A DNA stretch of 33,922 nt. Origin: a virus. Shown piece by piece: positions 27,544 to 33,922 of this stretch (position 1 is its first letter; each line of letters starts with the position of its first letter). A program made the translations under genes and the position numbers. The stretch is from positions 1-33,922 of the IMG/VR virus record IMGVR_UViG_3300031785_000025, one strand, 5' to 3'. Below the pieces are notes generated by a model. The model saw only the letters and a list, made by a program, of their open reading frames with translations, had not been told where the DNA came from and made no database searches.

Positions 27544-28964
27544 TATGCTAAGTATGCGTTATACGTTGACCTTGAGAAATCATCATACAAATTTTCTCTG
27601 TTTGATGAACTAAGAATAGGTACACCATTATCTGCATTTGCCATTTGGTTCCCTTTCACATTTGATTTCTCATTAGCTTGAACCACATTTACCTTAACTG
27701 GTGGTTTACCAGTTGCTTTAAGATTTTCATAACTTTTATTTTCCATACCACTTATCTCAACATTATCTCCATTACCTGTGATATCAACTCCTTCATTATT
27801 AGCATCTCTCTTCAAGTCTGAATGTATAGATTGACCCATGGCAGAGACACTTAAGACACCCGAAATACCTTGCATACCTGGTATTAAACTGGTAATGGCA
27901 CCTGCAGTATATAATCCTGCACCCACCCAGTTACCTTTCATACCTTCACTTACAGCACCCCAAATATCAAGACCAGTACCAATAATAGGTATGGATCCTA
28001 AAATTCCTTTCTTAGCGATTTTACCTGCAGTTTTTTGTACTACTTTCTTACCAACTTCTTTTCCTGCTTTTTTACCCAAACCTAACATTTTCAATGCTTT
28101 TTTCAAAGGACCAGGTATTGCTTTTTTTATAGCAGCAAATGCCTTTCCCATTGAAGCCTTAATAACTCTTCCTGCAACTTTAAATGGAAAAGTTATAACT
28201 TTCCCAACTAATTTACCAATACTCCTGACAAAATTACCTGCAAGTTTTATCAAATTGCCTATGATTTTGTTGAAGAAATAAACTCCAGTTGTTACTTGTT
28301 GAAGAGCAGAGTTCAAATCTATACCCAACTCTTTCATCAACTCTCCATTACCATCTCTCCATGCATTAAACAATCTAAATGCTTTCTTTAAAATAAAACC
28401 ACCAAAGAGAAGCATTAGTCCTTTCTTCAACCCTTCAAAGAAACCAAATGTTTTCTTCTCTTGCTTCTCTACCTGTACTCCTGCTTCTTTTTCTAAATCA
28501 GACTCTTCTAATTCTGCCTCTGCCTCTTGTTTTTCTTTATTTTCAAGAAAAAGACTTTGTTGTTTTGCTAGTTCTTCTTGTATCTTAGTATCAACCTCAT
28601 TTCCTTTTATAATTACTTTTCTAATATTAGCAAGAGATGTTTGTATACTGGCAATACTAGACTCTAACGCATCTACTCTCTTAGTTAAATTATTAACTGG
28701 AGCAACTAAAGCACCACCCTCTGCTTGTACTCTCTTTTCTTCTATAGCACCTTTACCTGCTAATACTAAAGCACCCCCACCAATAGCCATTTTACTGGTT
28801 CTAGCTATTTTCTGTCTATTTTGTTGGGATAGAATACGACTTTTAAATATCTTCTTTCTTTCTGCGGGTGTCAAAATTCTTCCCGTAGCAGGATCTATCC
28901 CAGTATCTGCTGCATCCAGATTGGGATTATTACCTACATTGAAAAATTGATCGTTAACCGCCAT
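27543..28964 (-). CDS. Tape-measure-like tail protein, first part
   Basis: This 473-aa protein has coiled coil at about residues 88-170 (heptads around LTKRVDALESSIASIQTSLANI, then Glu/Lys-rich), a hydrophobic segment at about 178-195, basic amphipathic helices to about 320 and a second hydrophobic region at about 321-377 (ILGSIPIIGTGLDIWG onward). These features, and its place right after the frameshift chaperone pair, fit a tail tape measure, whose length sets the tail length in long-tailed phages. T4 gp29 is 590 aa; this protein is shorter and is followed by a second similar protein. The first 11 bases overlap the end of the 58-aa gene. Confidence 0.65.
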   Translation of the reverse strand: MAVNDQFFNVGNNPNLDAADTGIDPATGRILTPAERKKIFKSRILSQQNRQKIARTSKMAIGGGALVLAGKGAIEEKRVQAEGGALVAPVNNLTKRVDALESSIASIQTSLANIRKVIIKGNEVDTKIQEELAKQQSLFLENKEKQEAEAELEESDLEKEAGVQVEKQEKKTFGFFEGLKKGLMLLFGGFILKKAFRLFNAWRDGNGELMKELGIDLNSALQQVTTGVYFFNKIIGNLIKLAGNFVRSIGKLVGKVITFPFKVAGRVIKASMGKAFAAIKKAIPGPLKKALKMLGLGKKAGKEVGKKVVQKTAGKIAKKGILGSIPIIGTGLDIWGAVSEGMKGNWVGAGLYTAGAITSLIPGMQGISGVLSVSAMGQSIHSDLKRDANNEGVDITGNGDNVEISGMENKSYENLKATGKPPVKVNVVQANEKSNVKGNQMANADNGVPILSSSNRENLYDDFSRSTYNAYLA

Positions 28965-29130
28965 TTACACCATTTTTTAAATTTTCTTCTTCAATATACT
29001 GAGATAAGAGAGTTACATATACTTCTCTTTCCCAAGGCATCATATTTTCTAACTCCGTTAATGAATATTTATGATGCTGCATGAGGGCAAAATTCGTCTT
29101 AAAGTATGACTCAAGAGATTCATGAGCCAT
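28954..29130 (-). CDS. Tail-assembly chaperone T-domain (58 aa), probably made as frameshift fusion
   Basis: This short frame begins MAHESLESYFKTNFALMQHH and contains YSLTELENMMPWEREVYVTL, ending NLKNGVNGG. The Leu-x-x-Met-Met-Pro-Trp-Glu-Arg type segment is typical of the short second part of tail-assembly chaperone pairs, which contacts the tape measure. The reading frame is -1 relative to the upstream 238-aa gene and lies just past its stop. A slippery T TTT TTC at 29139-29145 would fuse the two into a protein of about 298 residues. It could also start alone at ATG 29128-29130, but no good ribosome site is seen at the right distance. The end overlaps the 473-aa gene. Confidence 0.8.
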   Translation of the reverse strand: MAHESLESYFKTNFALMQHHKYSLTELENMMPWEREVYVTLLSQYIEEENLKNGVNGG

Positions 29131-29132
29131 GG

Positions 29133-29849
29133 CTACTCGAAAAAAGACGATAACCCTTCTAAAACGATATGATTAGTAACTTTAGTTTTAGGATTAACTA
29201 TATCAAAAGTATGTTTTAACTTCGGCATAGTCTCAAAAAATGTCTCAATTTTTTTGAATTGTTGAGAATTAAGTTGTTCAAGAAAAGTAGTTAATTCTTT
29301 CTTTGTACAATCAGAGGCAGAAAATGATTCCTCTGGACTAAAAACTTGATCAATACACTCAGCAATCAATTCAAAAGTATCTTCTACCGAAACATTCTCA
29401 TCATTAAAATTGGATTTAATAAATTGCCCTAAAGAAGGGTACTTTAACCTTAGAGTGTAATTACTATCTAAAACTACATCCTTATCATGATCTGGATCTA
29501 CATCAAATGTTATTTGATCTATATCAATTAATACAGGAACTTGTGTTACTCCATCATCTGGACAAGTAATATTAATCTCAACTTGCTCTCCAACAGATTT
29601 ACCACGAATATGTAAAAATAAATATTCTATCTCAAAAGTTGGTAGTTTGTCTACTTTAATACCTCTTGTTAATATACAACTAGAGAGAACATCTTTAACA
29701 GCACGACCAATTTGTTTTTCATCTTGACTCTCCATTGCTATAACAAGAATTTTTTCTTCTTTAACAAGGAAAGGTCTATATTTTACAGTTTTTTTCGTAA
29801 CAGGCAACTCTAACTCATACGTTGGAGTTGTAATGGTTGGTAAAGGCAT
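29133..29849 (-). CDS. gp26: Tail-assembly chaperone / gp26-like baseplate hub assembly protein
   Basis: This 238-aa protein begins MPLPTITTPTYELELPVTKK followed by VKYRPFLVKEEKILVIAMES, a strong signature of the T4-like baseplate hub family usually annotated gp26 in cyanophages. Its middle contains EIEYLFLHIRGKSVGE and a CPDD motif typical of that family. The C-terminal half is helical and ends LSSFFE. Together with the following 58-aa frame and the slippery site it behaves like the G/GT chaperone pair that loads the tape measure in lambda-like phages. The gene is separated by 51 bp from the gp54-like gene. The family is well supported; its exact job is inferred. Confidence 0.8.
   Translation of the reverse strand: MPLPTITTPTYELELPVTKKTVKYRPFLVKEEKILVIAMESQDEKQIGRAVKDVLSSCILTRGIKVDKLPTFEIEYLFLHIRGKSVGEQVEINITCPDDGVTQVPVLIDIDQITFDVDPDHDKDVVLDSNYTLRLKYPSLGQFIKSNFNDENVSVEDTFELIAECIDQVFSPEESFSASDCTKKELTTFLEQLNSQQFKKIETFFETMPKLKHTFDIVNPKTKVTNHIVLEGLSSFFE
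29139..29160 (-). other. Probable programmed -1 ribosomal frameshift site
   Basis: On the minus strand a heptamer T TTT TTC (29139-29145) is placed in the correct frame (TCT TTT TTC GAG TAG) two codons before the stop of the 238-aa gene. A -1 slip gives CGA GTA GCC and then continues in frame into the ATG of the 58-aa gene. An internal Shine-Dalgarno-like AGAAGGG (29154-29160) lies 8 bases upstream, similar to the stimulator found before the dnaX slippery site of E. coli. I did not model a downstream RNA structure. Confidence 0.7.
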
Positions 29850-29900
29850 AATAAATTATAACAATTCGTATAGTATATAGCACACTTTTTTAAATTAATT

Positions 29901-30962
29901 TTATTTTACCATCTCCATCTTTACATCTATCTTTCCATAATAAACACTCATATATCCATCTGGTTGTAGTGCAACAGCTTCTGGATGTCTTTCAAGTATC
30001 TCTTGTGCCATAACACCACGATATCTTTGTGTATTACCCTTGTAATTCCACTCGTATATATTGATACCAGATGGTGAGTTTCCTACCTTAGTAATATTCT
30101 CTTTTAATCTAACATCACTTGCCATAGGACCATACTGTTGTCCTGGTGGTGCTGTGTCGGAATAATTATTCTTTTCAGCATTCGTGCCACGACCAGGACC
30201 GATCTTAGATGGATCTAAAGATTCTTCTATGAGTCGATCTTCAGCATCAGGTCTTGTAACATCAGTTTGGTTTGCCATTTCTTTAAGTTCTGCGACAGTA
30301 AGGTTATTAAATCCTGCACCACTACGATACTTAGATATATTACTTATAGGTCCGCAAACATAACGAGTGTATTCAAAAGTGGCAGAGGCAGTTAAAATCT
30401 TAGACGCATCATATCCAACTTGAACAGCACTTACGTTTTGTGGAAACAAATTAAAGAAAGTATACTCCAGACTACTACTATAATCTCTTTCAAACTTAAT
30501 TATCTTAGTTTCTTCCATTCTATAATCATCAGGATACTGCATCCTTATGTAATAATTTGTTTTATTTTGAGTAATAGGTCCTGTTCTTCCACCAGGTGCA
30601 TGAGTTCCACCTGCAGTATATTCCATCCAATGCTCTAAAAATTTTATAACCTTATACTCTTTATCAACGTAAAAATTAAGATTAATTGGTATAAATGTCC
30701 TACTATGTGCAAATTTCTCTGTTATTCCTGTAAATGCACCTGTTATGTTAGTAGTAGCGATTGATGAAAATGGTAATGATGCTTGATTACATAACAAACC
30801 CATCTCTCCTATTATGAATCTCTTATCTACTCCTCTACTCCTTAAATATTCACTTAATCCTCCAGCTGCTCTACCAAAACGAACTTCGTAATGAGAAGTT
30901 TGAGCCAGATTAGTTAGAGTTGGTTTGAAATCACTTATTCTTTTTGGTCTCGGTTTTTCCAC
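29901..30962 (-). CDS. gp54: Tail-tube-fold baseplate protein (gp54-like) with C-terminal S74 chaperone
   Basis: The start is GTG at 30960-30962; an in-frame stop lies four codons upstream and no ATG is available. Residues 1-205 of the 353 match the tail-tube fold of T4 gp19 and gp54: SHYEVRFGRA, LCNQASLPFSSIAT, a hairpin around RTFIPINLNFYVD, then HWMEYTAGG, and paired strands around YYIRMQYPDDYR and TASATFEYTRYV. Tail tube initiator gp54 is the best match by operon place, just before the chaperone and hub genes. A Pro/Gly linker (240-280) leads to a short S74 domain from S282 (SDVRLK, dyad S282-K287; GVMAQEILERHPEAV), ending at residue 353 without a long coiled coil. Confidence 0.72.
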   Translation of the reverse strand: MEKPRPKRISDFKPTLTNLAQTSHYEVRFGRAAGGLSEYLRSRGVDKRFIIGEMGLLCNQASLPFSSIATTNITGAFTGITEKFAHSRTFIPINLNFYVDKEYKVIKFLEHWMEYTAGGTHAPGGRTGPITQNKTNYYIRMQYPDDYRMEETKIIKFERDYSSSLEYTFFNLFPQNVSAVQVGYDASKILTASATFEYTRYVCGPISNISKYRSGAGFNNLTVAELKEMANQTDVTRPDAEDRLIEESLDPSKIGPGRGTNAEKNNYSDTAPPGQQYGPMASDVRLKENITKVGNSPSGINIYEWNYKGNTQRYRGVMAQEILERHPEAVALQPDGYMSVYYGKIDVKMEMVK

Positions 30963-30970
30963 ACTAAATA
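30963..30970 (+). promoter_or_regulatory. Late promoter-like motif for gene 4 (ACTAAATA)
   Basis: ACTAAATA on the plus strand ends 31 bp before the ATG of gene 4. Its mirror, GCTAAATA at 30994-31001 on the minus strand, ends 31 bp before the GTG of the gp54-like gene, giving a symmetric divergent pair. Confidence 0.5.
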
Positions 30971-30993
30971 TCTATTATGAGTTTAATTATACT

Positions 30994-31001
30994 TATTTAG
31001 C
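30994..31001 (-). promoter_or_regulatory. Late promoter-like motif for the minus-strand tail operon (GCTAAATA)
   Basis: GCTAAATA on the minus strand matches six of eight positions of TATAAATA and lies 31 bp before the first gene of the long tail operon. It shares the CTAAATA core with motifs at 6625-6632 and 30963-30970. Confidence 0.5.
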
Positions 31002-31436
31002 ATGACATATAAAGGAAAATACCGACCATCTCATCCTGAGAAGTATAAAGGTAATCCCATGAATATAGTGTATCGTTCATTATGGGAAAGAAAGTTTATG
31101 GTTTATTGTGATAAGAATAGAAATATATTAGAATGGTGGAGCGAAGAAATTGCTATTCCTTACAGATCACCCATTGATAGAAGAGTTCATAGATACTTCC
31201 CAGATTTTTACATCAAAGTAAAAGAATCCCATAATAAAATTAAATCATACCTTATAGAAGTAAAACCTAAAAAACAAACAAAACCTCCAGTAAAACCAAA
31301 GAGACAAACAAAAGGTTATATTCGTGAAGCATATGAATATGCTAAAAATCAATCAAAATGGAAAGCAGCAACCGAATATTGTTTAGATCGTGGGTGGGAG
31401 TTTAAAGTAATTACAGAAAAAGAACTAGGAGTATGA
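31002..31436 (+). CDS. gp4: Head completion protein gp4 (nuclease fold)
   Basis: This 144-aa protein aligns by eye over its whole length with T4 gp4 (150 aa): SHPEKYKGNP, YRSLWERKFMVYCDKN, WWSEEIAIPY, RYFPDFY and LIEVKPKKQ. In T4, gp4 (gp50) completes the DNA-filled head before tail joining. The residues P67-D68 and E86-V87-K88 form a PD-(D/E)xK pattern, so the nuclease-type fold of this family is kept and its catalytic residues appear intact. It opens the plus-strand unit and overlaps the next gene by ATGA. Confidence 0.93.
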   Translation: MTYKGKYRPSHPEKYKGNPMNIVYRSLWERKFMVYCDKNRNILEWWSEEIAIPYRSPIDRRVHRYFPDFYIKVKESHNKIKSYLIEVKPKKQTKPPVKPKRQTKGYIREAYEYAKNQSKWKAATEYCLDRGWEFKVITEKELGV

Positions 31437-31777
31437 GTAGATTAGAAGGAATATTAGATGATTACACAGGTTCGGGAGATGTTGATGATATCTACCAAGA
31501 GGTTCTAGGTGCATTAACAGAGGGTGGTGCCCCAGAGGTTGGAAAATATTATACCTTTGTATATCGTCCTAAAACACCTAACTTAAGATATGATGAATAT
31601 CCTCTAGTGGCAGTTACAGGTGTGTTTGATTGGGGATTCAAAGGAATTAACTTTCATTGGGGTCAATCAAGACAATACACCTTTCCAGAGATAGTTGGTG
31701 GTTTGTATAACATAACTGATGAAGAGATAACCGATGCCCGAAACTTATCTTTCGGAAAATATAGGCTAAATAGATAA
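31433..31777 (+). CDS. Conserved-type small phage protein of unknown function (114 aa)
   Basis: This 114-aa protein starts within the stop of gene 4 (ATGA) and is therefore coupled to it. It contains GKYYTFVYRPKTPNLRYD, YPLVAVTGVFDWGFKG and FHWGQSRQYTFPEIVGGLY, an aromatic-rich beta segment. I recall similar proteins between the head-completion and tail-cap genes of T4-like cyanophages, with no known role. The place suggests a head or tail assembly function. It is soluble, acidic at the N-terminus and has no metal site. Confidence 0.78.
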   Translation: MSRLEGILDDYTGSGDVDDIYQEVLGALTEGGAPEVGKYYTFVYRPKTPNLRYDEYPLVAVTGVFDWGFKGINFHWGQSRQYTFPEIVGGLYNITDEEITDARNLSFGKYRLNR

Positions 31778-31790
31778 AAAAGAGATATAT

Positions 31791-32840
31791 ATGCCAAATT
31801 TTCCTGCTAATTACGCTGAACAAGAGAAATATTATGCATCTGAAGAATATCAGTCAAGTGCAAAAGCAGCGATTGCAAACAATGAACCTTTACCTACATA
31901 TGAAAAAAATAAGGATTTAGGTAAAGAAGCTGAAAAACCTAGTGAGACACCAAAATCATCTGCACCTCTCAGATATCCTTACACAAAGATAGATGAGCAT
32001 GATGATTATATGAGAATTGAAGTAGTTAAATTTACTCCACCAGGTCTACAAAGAGCAGAGGATTCACTTCGTTTAAGAACTAGTGATGAAATTGCAAAGA
32101 AAGATATTAAACATACTATCATGTTACCAGTCCCTCAAGGAGTGCTAGATGGTAGATCTGCAAATTGGAGTATGGGAGAAATGAGTCCTATTGATGCAGG
32201 AATTGTAAGTGCAGTACAGGCAGGTATGAATGCAGAAGGTAGTATTGGAAATATGGCAGGAAAAACCCTCTCAGAATTAACAAATCAATTATCACAATTA
32301 GGACAAGCAGATAGAGCAACAGTTGATAGTTTACTTACTGGTCAAGTTGCATCAATGATTGCAAGTGCAATTACAGGTAACAATGTTGATGCTGTTGGTA
32401 GGGAAACTGGTTTAAGAATTAATAAGAACCAACAGTTACTATTCGATGGTGTAACTGGTAGAGACTTTAGTTTTGGTTGGGATATAGTTCCAAGAAGTAG
32501 AAAAGAAGCTCAACAAACAAAAATTATTTTGAGAGTTCTTAAACAAGCAATGTCTGCTCAAAGGGGAGGAACAAAAACAGTAAAAGGTTTGTTTATAGCA
32601 TCTCCAGATATATTTTATCTAACATATATGAAAGGGAAGGAACAACATCCATTTTTAAATGCTTTTAAACCATGTGCACTTACTAATATGGCTGTAAATT
32701 ACACAGGTTCTGGAACTTATGCTACATATCATGATGGCAATCCTGTGCATTTAAACTTAAGTTTATCTTTCAGAGAATTAACACCAATATTCAGAGAAGA
32801 TTACTTCTCAGAAGAGTCAGGAGATGGAGTAGGATACTAA
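31791..32840 (+). CDS. gp48: Baseplate tail tube cap gp48
   Basis: This 349-aa protein has the C-terminal signature of T4 gp48 (364 aa): FSFGWDIVPRSRKEA at 226-240 corresponds to the FTWDLTPRS segment of T4, PDIFYLTYMKG precedes a KPCALTNMAVNYTGSG strand, and it ends with HLNLSLSFRELTPI. The first 60 residues are hydrophilic and probably disordered. gp48 sits on the central hub, and the tail tube and sheath are built on it. The gene lies 13 bp after the 114-aa gene and overlaps gene 53 by TAATG. Confidence 0.85.
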   Translation: MPNFPANYAEQEKYYASEEYQSSAKAAIANNEPLPTYEKNKDLGKEAEKPSETPKSSAPLRYPYTKIDEHDDYMRIEVVKFTPPGLQRAEDSLRLRTSDEIAKKDIKHTIMLPVPQGVLDGRSANWSMGEMSPIDAGIVSAVQAGMNAEGSIGNMAGKTLSELTNQLSQLGQADRATVDSLLTGQVASMIASAITGNNVDAVGRETGLRINKNQQLLFDGVTGRDFSFGWDIVPRSRKEAQQTKIILRVLKQAMSAQRGGTKTVKGLFIASPDIFYLTYMKGKEQHPFLNAFKPCALTNMAVNYTGSGTYATYHDGNPVHLNLSLSFRELTPIFREDYFSEESGDGVGY

Positions 32841-33496
32841 TGGGATTTTTTAGGGAGTTACCAAATGTCGAGTTTCTATCTCCTCTTGCAGATAGAAACT
32901 CTTCCTTAGATTATATAAAAGTTAAAAATTTATTTCGTCGTGTAAAAATCAGAGACGACTTAAAGAAATACTTTACTATTTTTGATAAGATAACTATCAG
33001 AGATGGTTTCCGTCCTGATCAAGTTGCGGAACAAGTATATGGACAATCTGATCTTGATTGGGTTGTGCTAATCACTGCAGGGATAATTAATGTAAATAAT
33101 GAATGGCCATTAAATAGTCGTGAATTATATGAATTTGCTCTTAATAAATATGGTGCGTACTTAAATGCGACAAAGCATTATGAAACAATTGAAATTAGAG
33201 ATATTAGAAATAGGTTAATTTTACCTGCGGGTCAAATTGTAGATGAAGATTTTTCAATACCAGATCCTTCTAACACACTTACTAGTTTATCAGGTAATGC
33301 AGTTAGAATTGGTATATCTAACTATGAATATGAAACTCGTGTAAATGAAAAGAAAAGAAATATTGATTTATTAAAACCAGAATATTTACAGCAATTTTTA
33401 AAAGACATGAGAAAAATTATGAAATACTCAAAGTCTTCTCAGTTTATCAATACAAGATTAGTTAGAACGTCTAATGTAAGAATCAAATCGCCATAA
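32840..33496 (+). CDS. gp53: Baseplate wedge protein gp53
   Basis: This 218-aa protein begins MGFFRELPNVEF and contains the conserved gp53 section: an IRDGFRPDQVAEQVYGQSD segment followed by WVVLITAGIINVNNEWPLN, which parallels T4 gp53 (SPRPEELANAIYG and LYWVLLMCND). A C-terminal helix follows (LLKPEYLQQFLKDMRKIM). In T4, gp53 clamps neighbouring baseplate wedges around the hub. The start overlaps the gp48 stop and the gene ends 3 bp before the terminator hairpin. Confidence 0.9.
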   Translation: MGFFRELPNVEFLSPLADRNSSLDYIKVKNLFRRVKIRDDLKKYFTIFDKITIRDGFRPDQVAEQVYGQSDLDWVVLITAGIINVNNEWPLNSRELYEFALNKYGAYLNATKHYETIEIRDIRNRLILPAGQIVDEDFSIPDPSNTLTSLSGNAVRIGISNYEYETRVNEKKRNIDLLKPEYLQQFLKDMRKIMKYSKSSQFINTRLVRTSNVRIKSP

Positions 33497-33499
33497 AAA

Positions 33500-33522
33500 A
33501 AAGGGGTCTGAACGACCCCTTT
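33500..33522. terminator. Bidirectional terminator between genes 53 and 32
   Basis: A perfect 9-bp stem AAAGGGGTC / GACCCCTTT closes a TGAAC loop. On the minus strand it is followed by a long U-run (from the A-run at 33495-33502); on the plus strand only a short TTT follows. It lies between two convergent genes and can serve both. Confidence 0.88.
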
Positions 33523-33538
33523 CTAGTATATTCTAATA

Positions 33539-33922
33539 TCATTCTTGTGCTAATTTAGCAAAATATGATAACGCATCATCCTCATCTTCAGTAGATGATG
33601 TTGATTGAGTTGCAGCAGTAACTAATTCTTCTGCAGAACCACGACCATCATCTTCATGTTCAAGATCTTCTGTTGGTTGTATACGAGTGCTTCCAACTCT
33701 TAAGACAGATTCAAGTCTCTTCTTCAAATCATCGTAAGATTTGAATTGATCAGCAGCAACAAACTCTTCAAGAGAGTATTGCTTCTTCCAAATTGCTTCA
33801 AGAGCATCGTCATCATCAAGTAATGGAGTTACAGCAGCAAATTCAGAACTATCATAGTTTCTGTATCCTGCTACGTTCTTTGCCTTTAACTTGAAGTTTG
33901 CACCTTGCCAGAAATCGAATGG
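33539..33922 (-). CDS. gp32: Single-stranded DNA-binding protein gp32, C-terminal part
   Basis: The frame is open from the window edge to TGA at 33539-33541, covering the last 127 residues; the N-terminus lies outside. The first visible residues, PFDFWQGANFKLKAKNVAG and then YRNYDSSEF, match the end of the T4 gp32 core DNA-binding domain nearly residue for residue. After it comes a helical segment (EEFVAADQFKSYDDLKKRLE) and an acidic tail (EDLEHEDDG and STEDEDDAL) that in T4 recruits replication and recombination proteins. gp32 coats single-stranded DNA during replication. A frame starting at TTG 33725-33727 is not a separate gene. Confidence 0.95.
   Translation of the reverse strand, partial: PFDFWQGANFKLKAKNVAGYRNYDSSEFAAVTPLLDDDDALEAIWKKQYSLEEFVAADQFKSYDDLKKRLESVLRVGSTRIQPTEDLEHEDDGRGSAEELVTAATQSTSSTEDEDDALSYFAKLAQE

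Noticed and set aside
27838-28281. 147-aa plus-strand frame opposite the first tape-measure gene
   Set aside because: It is antisense to a coding gene, Pro/Ile-rich as expected of a complement, and lacks a ribosome site.
29850-29900. Host-type promoter before the 238-aa gene
   Set aside because: TATAAT-like sequences are present, but no -35 box at a proper distance was found in this AT-rich gap.
33539-33727. Separate 62-aa gene on the minus strand
   Set aside because: Its start is a TTG inside an open frame that continues to the window edge and matches gp32.

Overview
The window is part of the genome of an AT-rich, T4-like marine myovirus, most likely a cyanophage of Prochlorococcus or Synechococcus or a close relative such as a pelagiphage. 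The T4 core proteins UvsW, gp32, gp4, gp48, gp53, gp5 and gp27 can be recognised by residue patterns. They are combined with very large cyanophage-style fibre genes and a flavin-dependent halogenase. No host genes, tRNAs or insertion sequences were seen. The host assignment is inferred from style and base composition and was not tested by a search.

Layout, in the order of transcription. On the plus strand, 31002-33496 holds head completion gp4, a small conserved-type unknown, tail tube cap gp48 and baseplate wedge gp53, ending at a hairpin at 33500-33522. Facing it on the minus strand is the 3' part of the single-strand DNA-binding protein gene 32. From the divergent junction at 30963-31001, a long minus-strand late unit runs down to about 12995: a tail-tube-fold protein (gp54-like) with a C-terminal S74 chaperone; a tail-assembly chaperone pair joined by a probable -1 frameshift; two tape-measure-like proteins; hub gp27; gp5 without a lysozyme domain; a separate beta-helical spike protein; and three large fibre or structural proteins (1402, 636 and 879 aa, the last with a Gly-X-Gln collagen rod and a tail-collar tip). 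Further late promoters then drive a 180-aa protein, a 1759-aa fibre with an S74 chaperone, a 724-aa fibre, the halogenase, a cysteine-containing Gly-rich adhesin candidate and a zinc-ribbon protein. uvsW and a small membrane protein close the window behind a host-type promoter.

Regulation is visible. T4-type late motifs (NATAAATA, and a CTAAATA variant) lie before several structural genes. One very strong host-sigma70-like promoter (TTGACA, 17 bp, TATAAT) sits inside the fibre cluster and appears to drive two tiny genes early; it also overlaps the apparent start codon of the first, so that gene probably starts eight codons later. A weaker host-like promoter precedes uvsW.

The most noteworthy signals are the T TTT TTC slippery site before the tape-measure genes, the early mini-operon embedded in late genes, the late-expressed halogenase among fibre genes, the S74 chaperone on a baseplate/tube protein, and the modules shared between neighbouring giant fibre genes.
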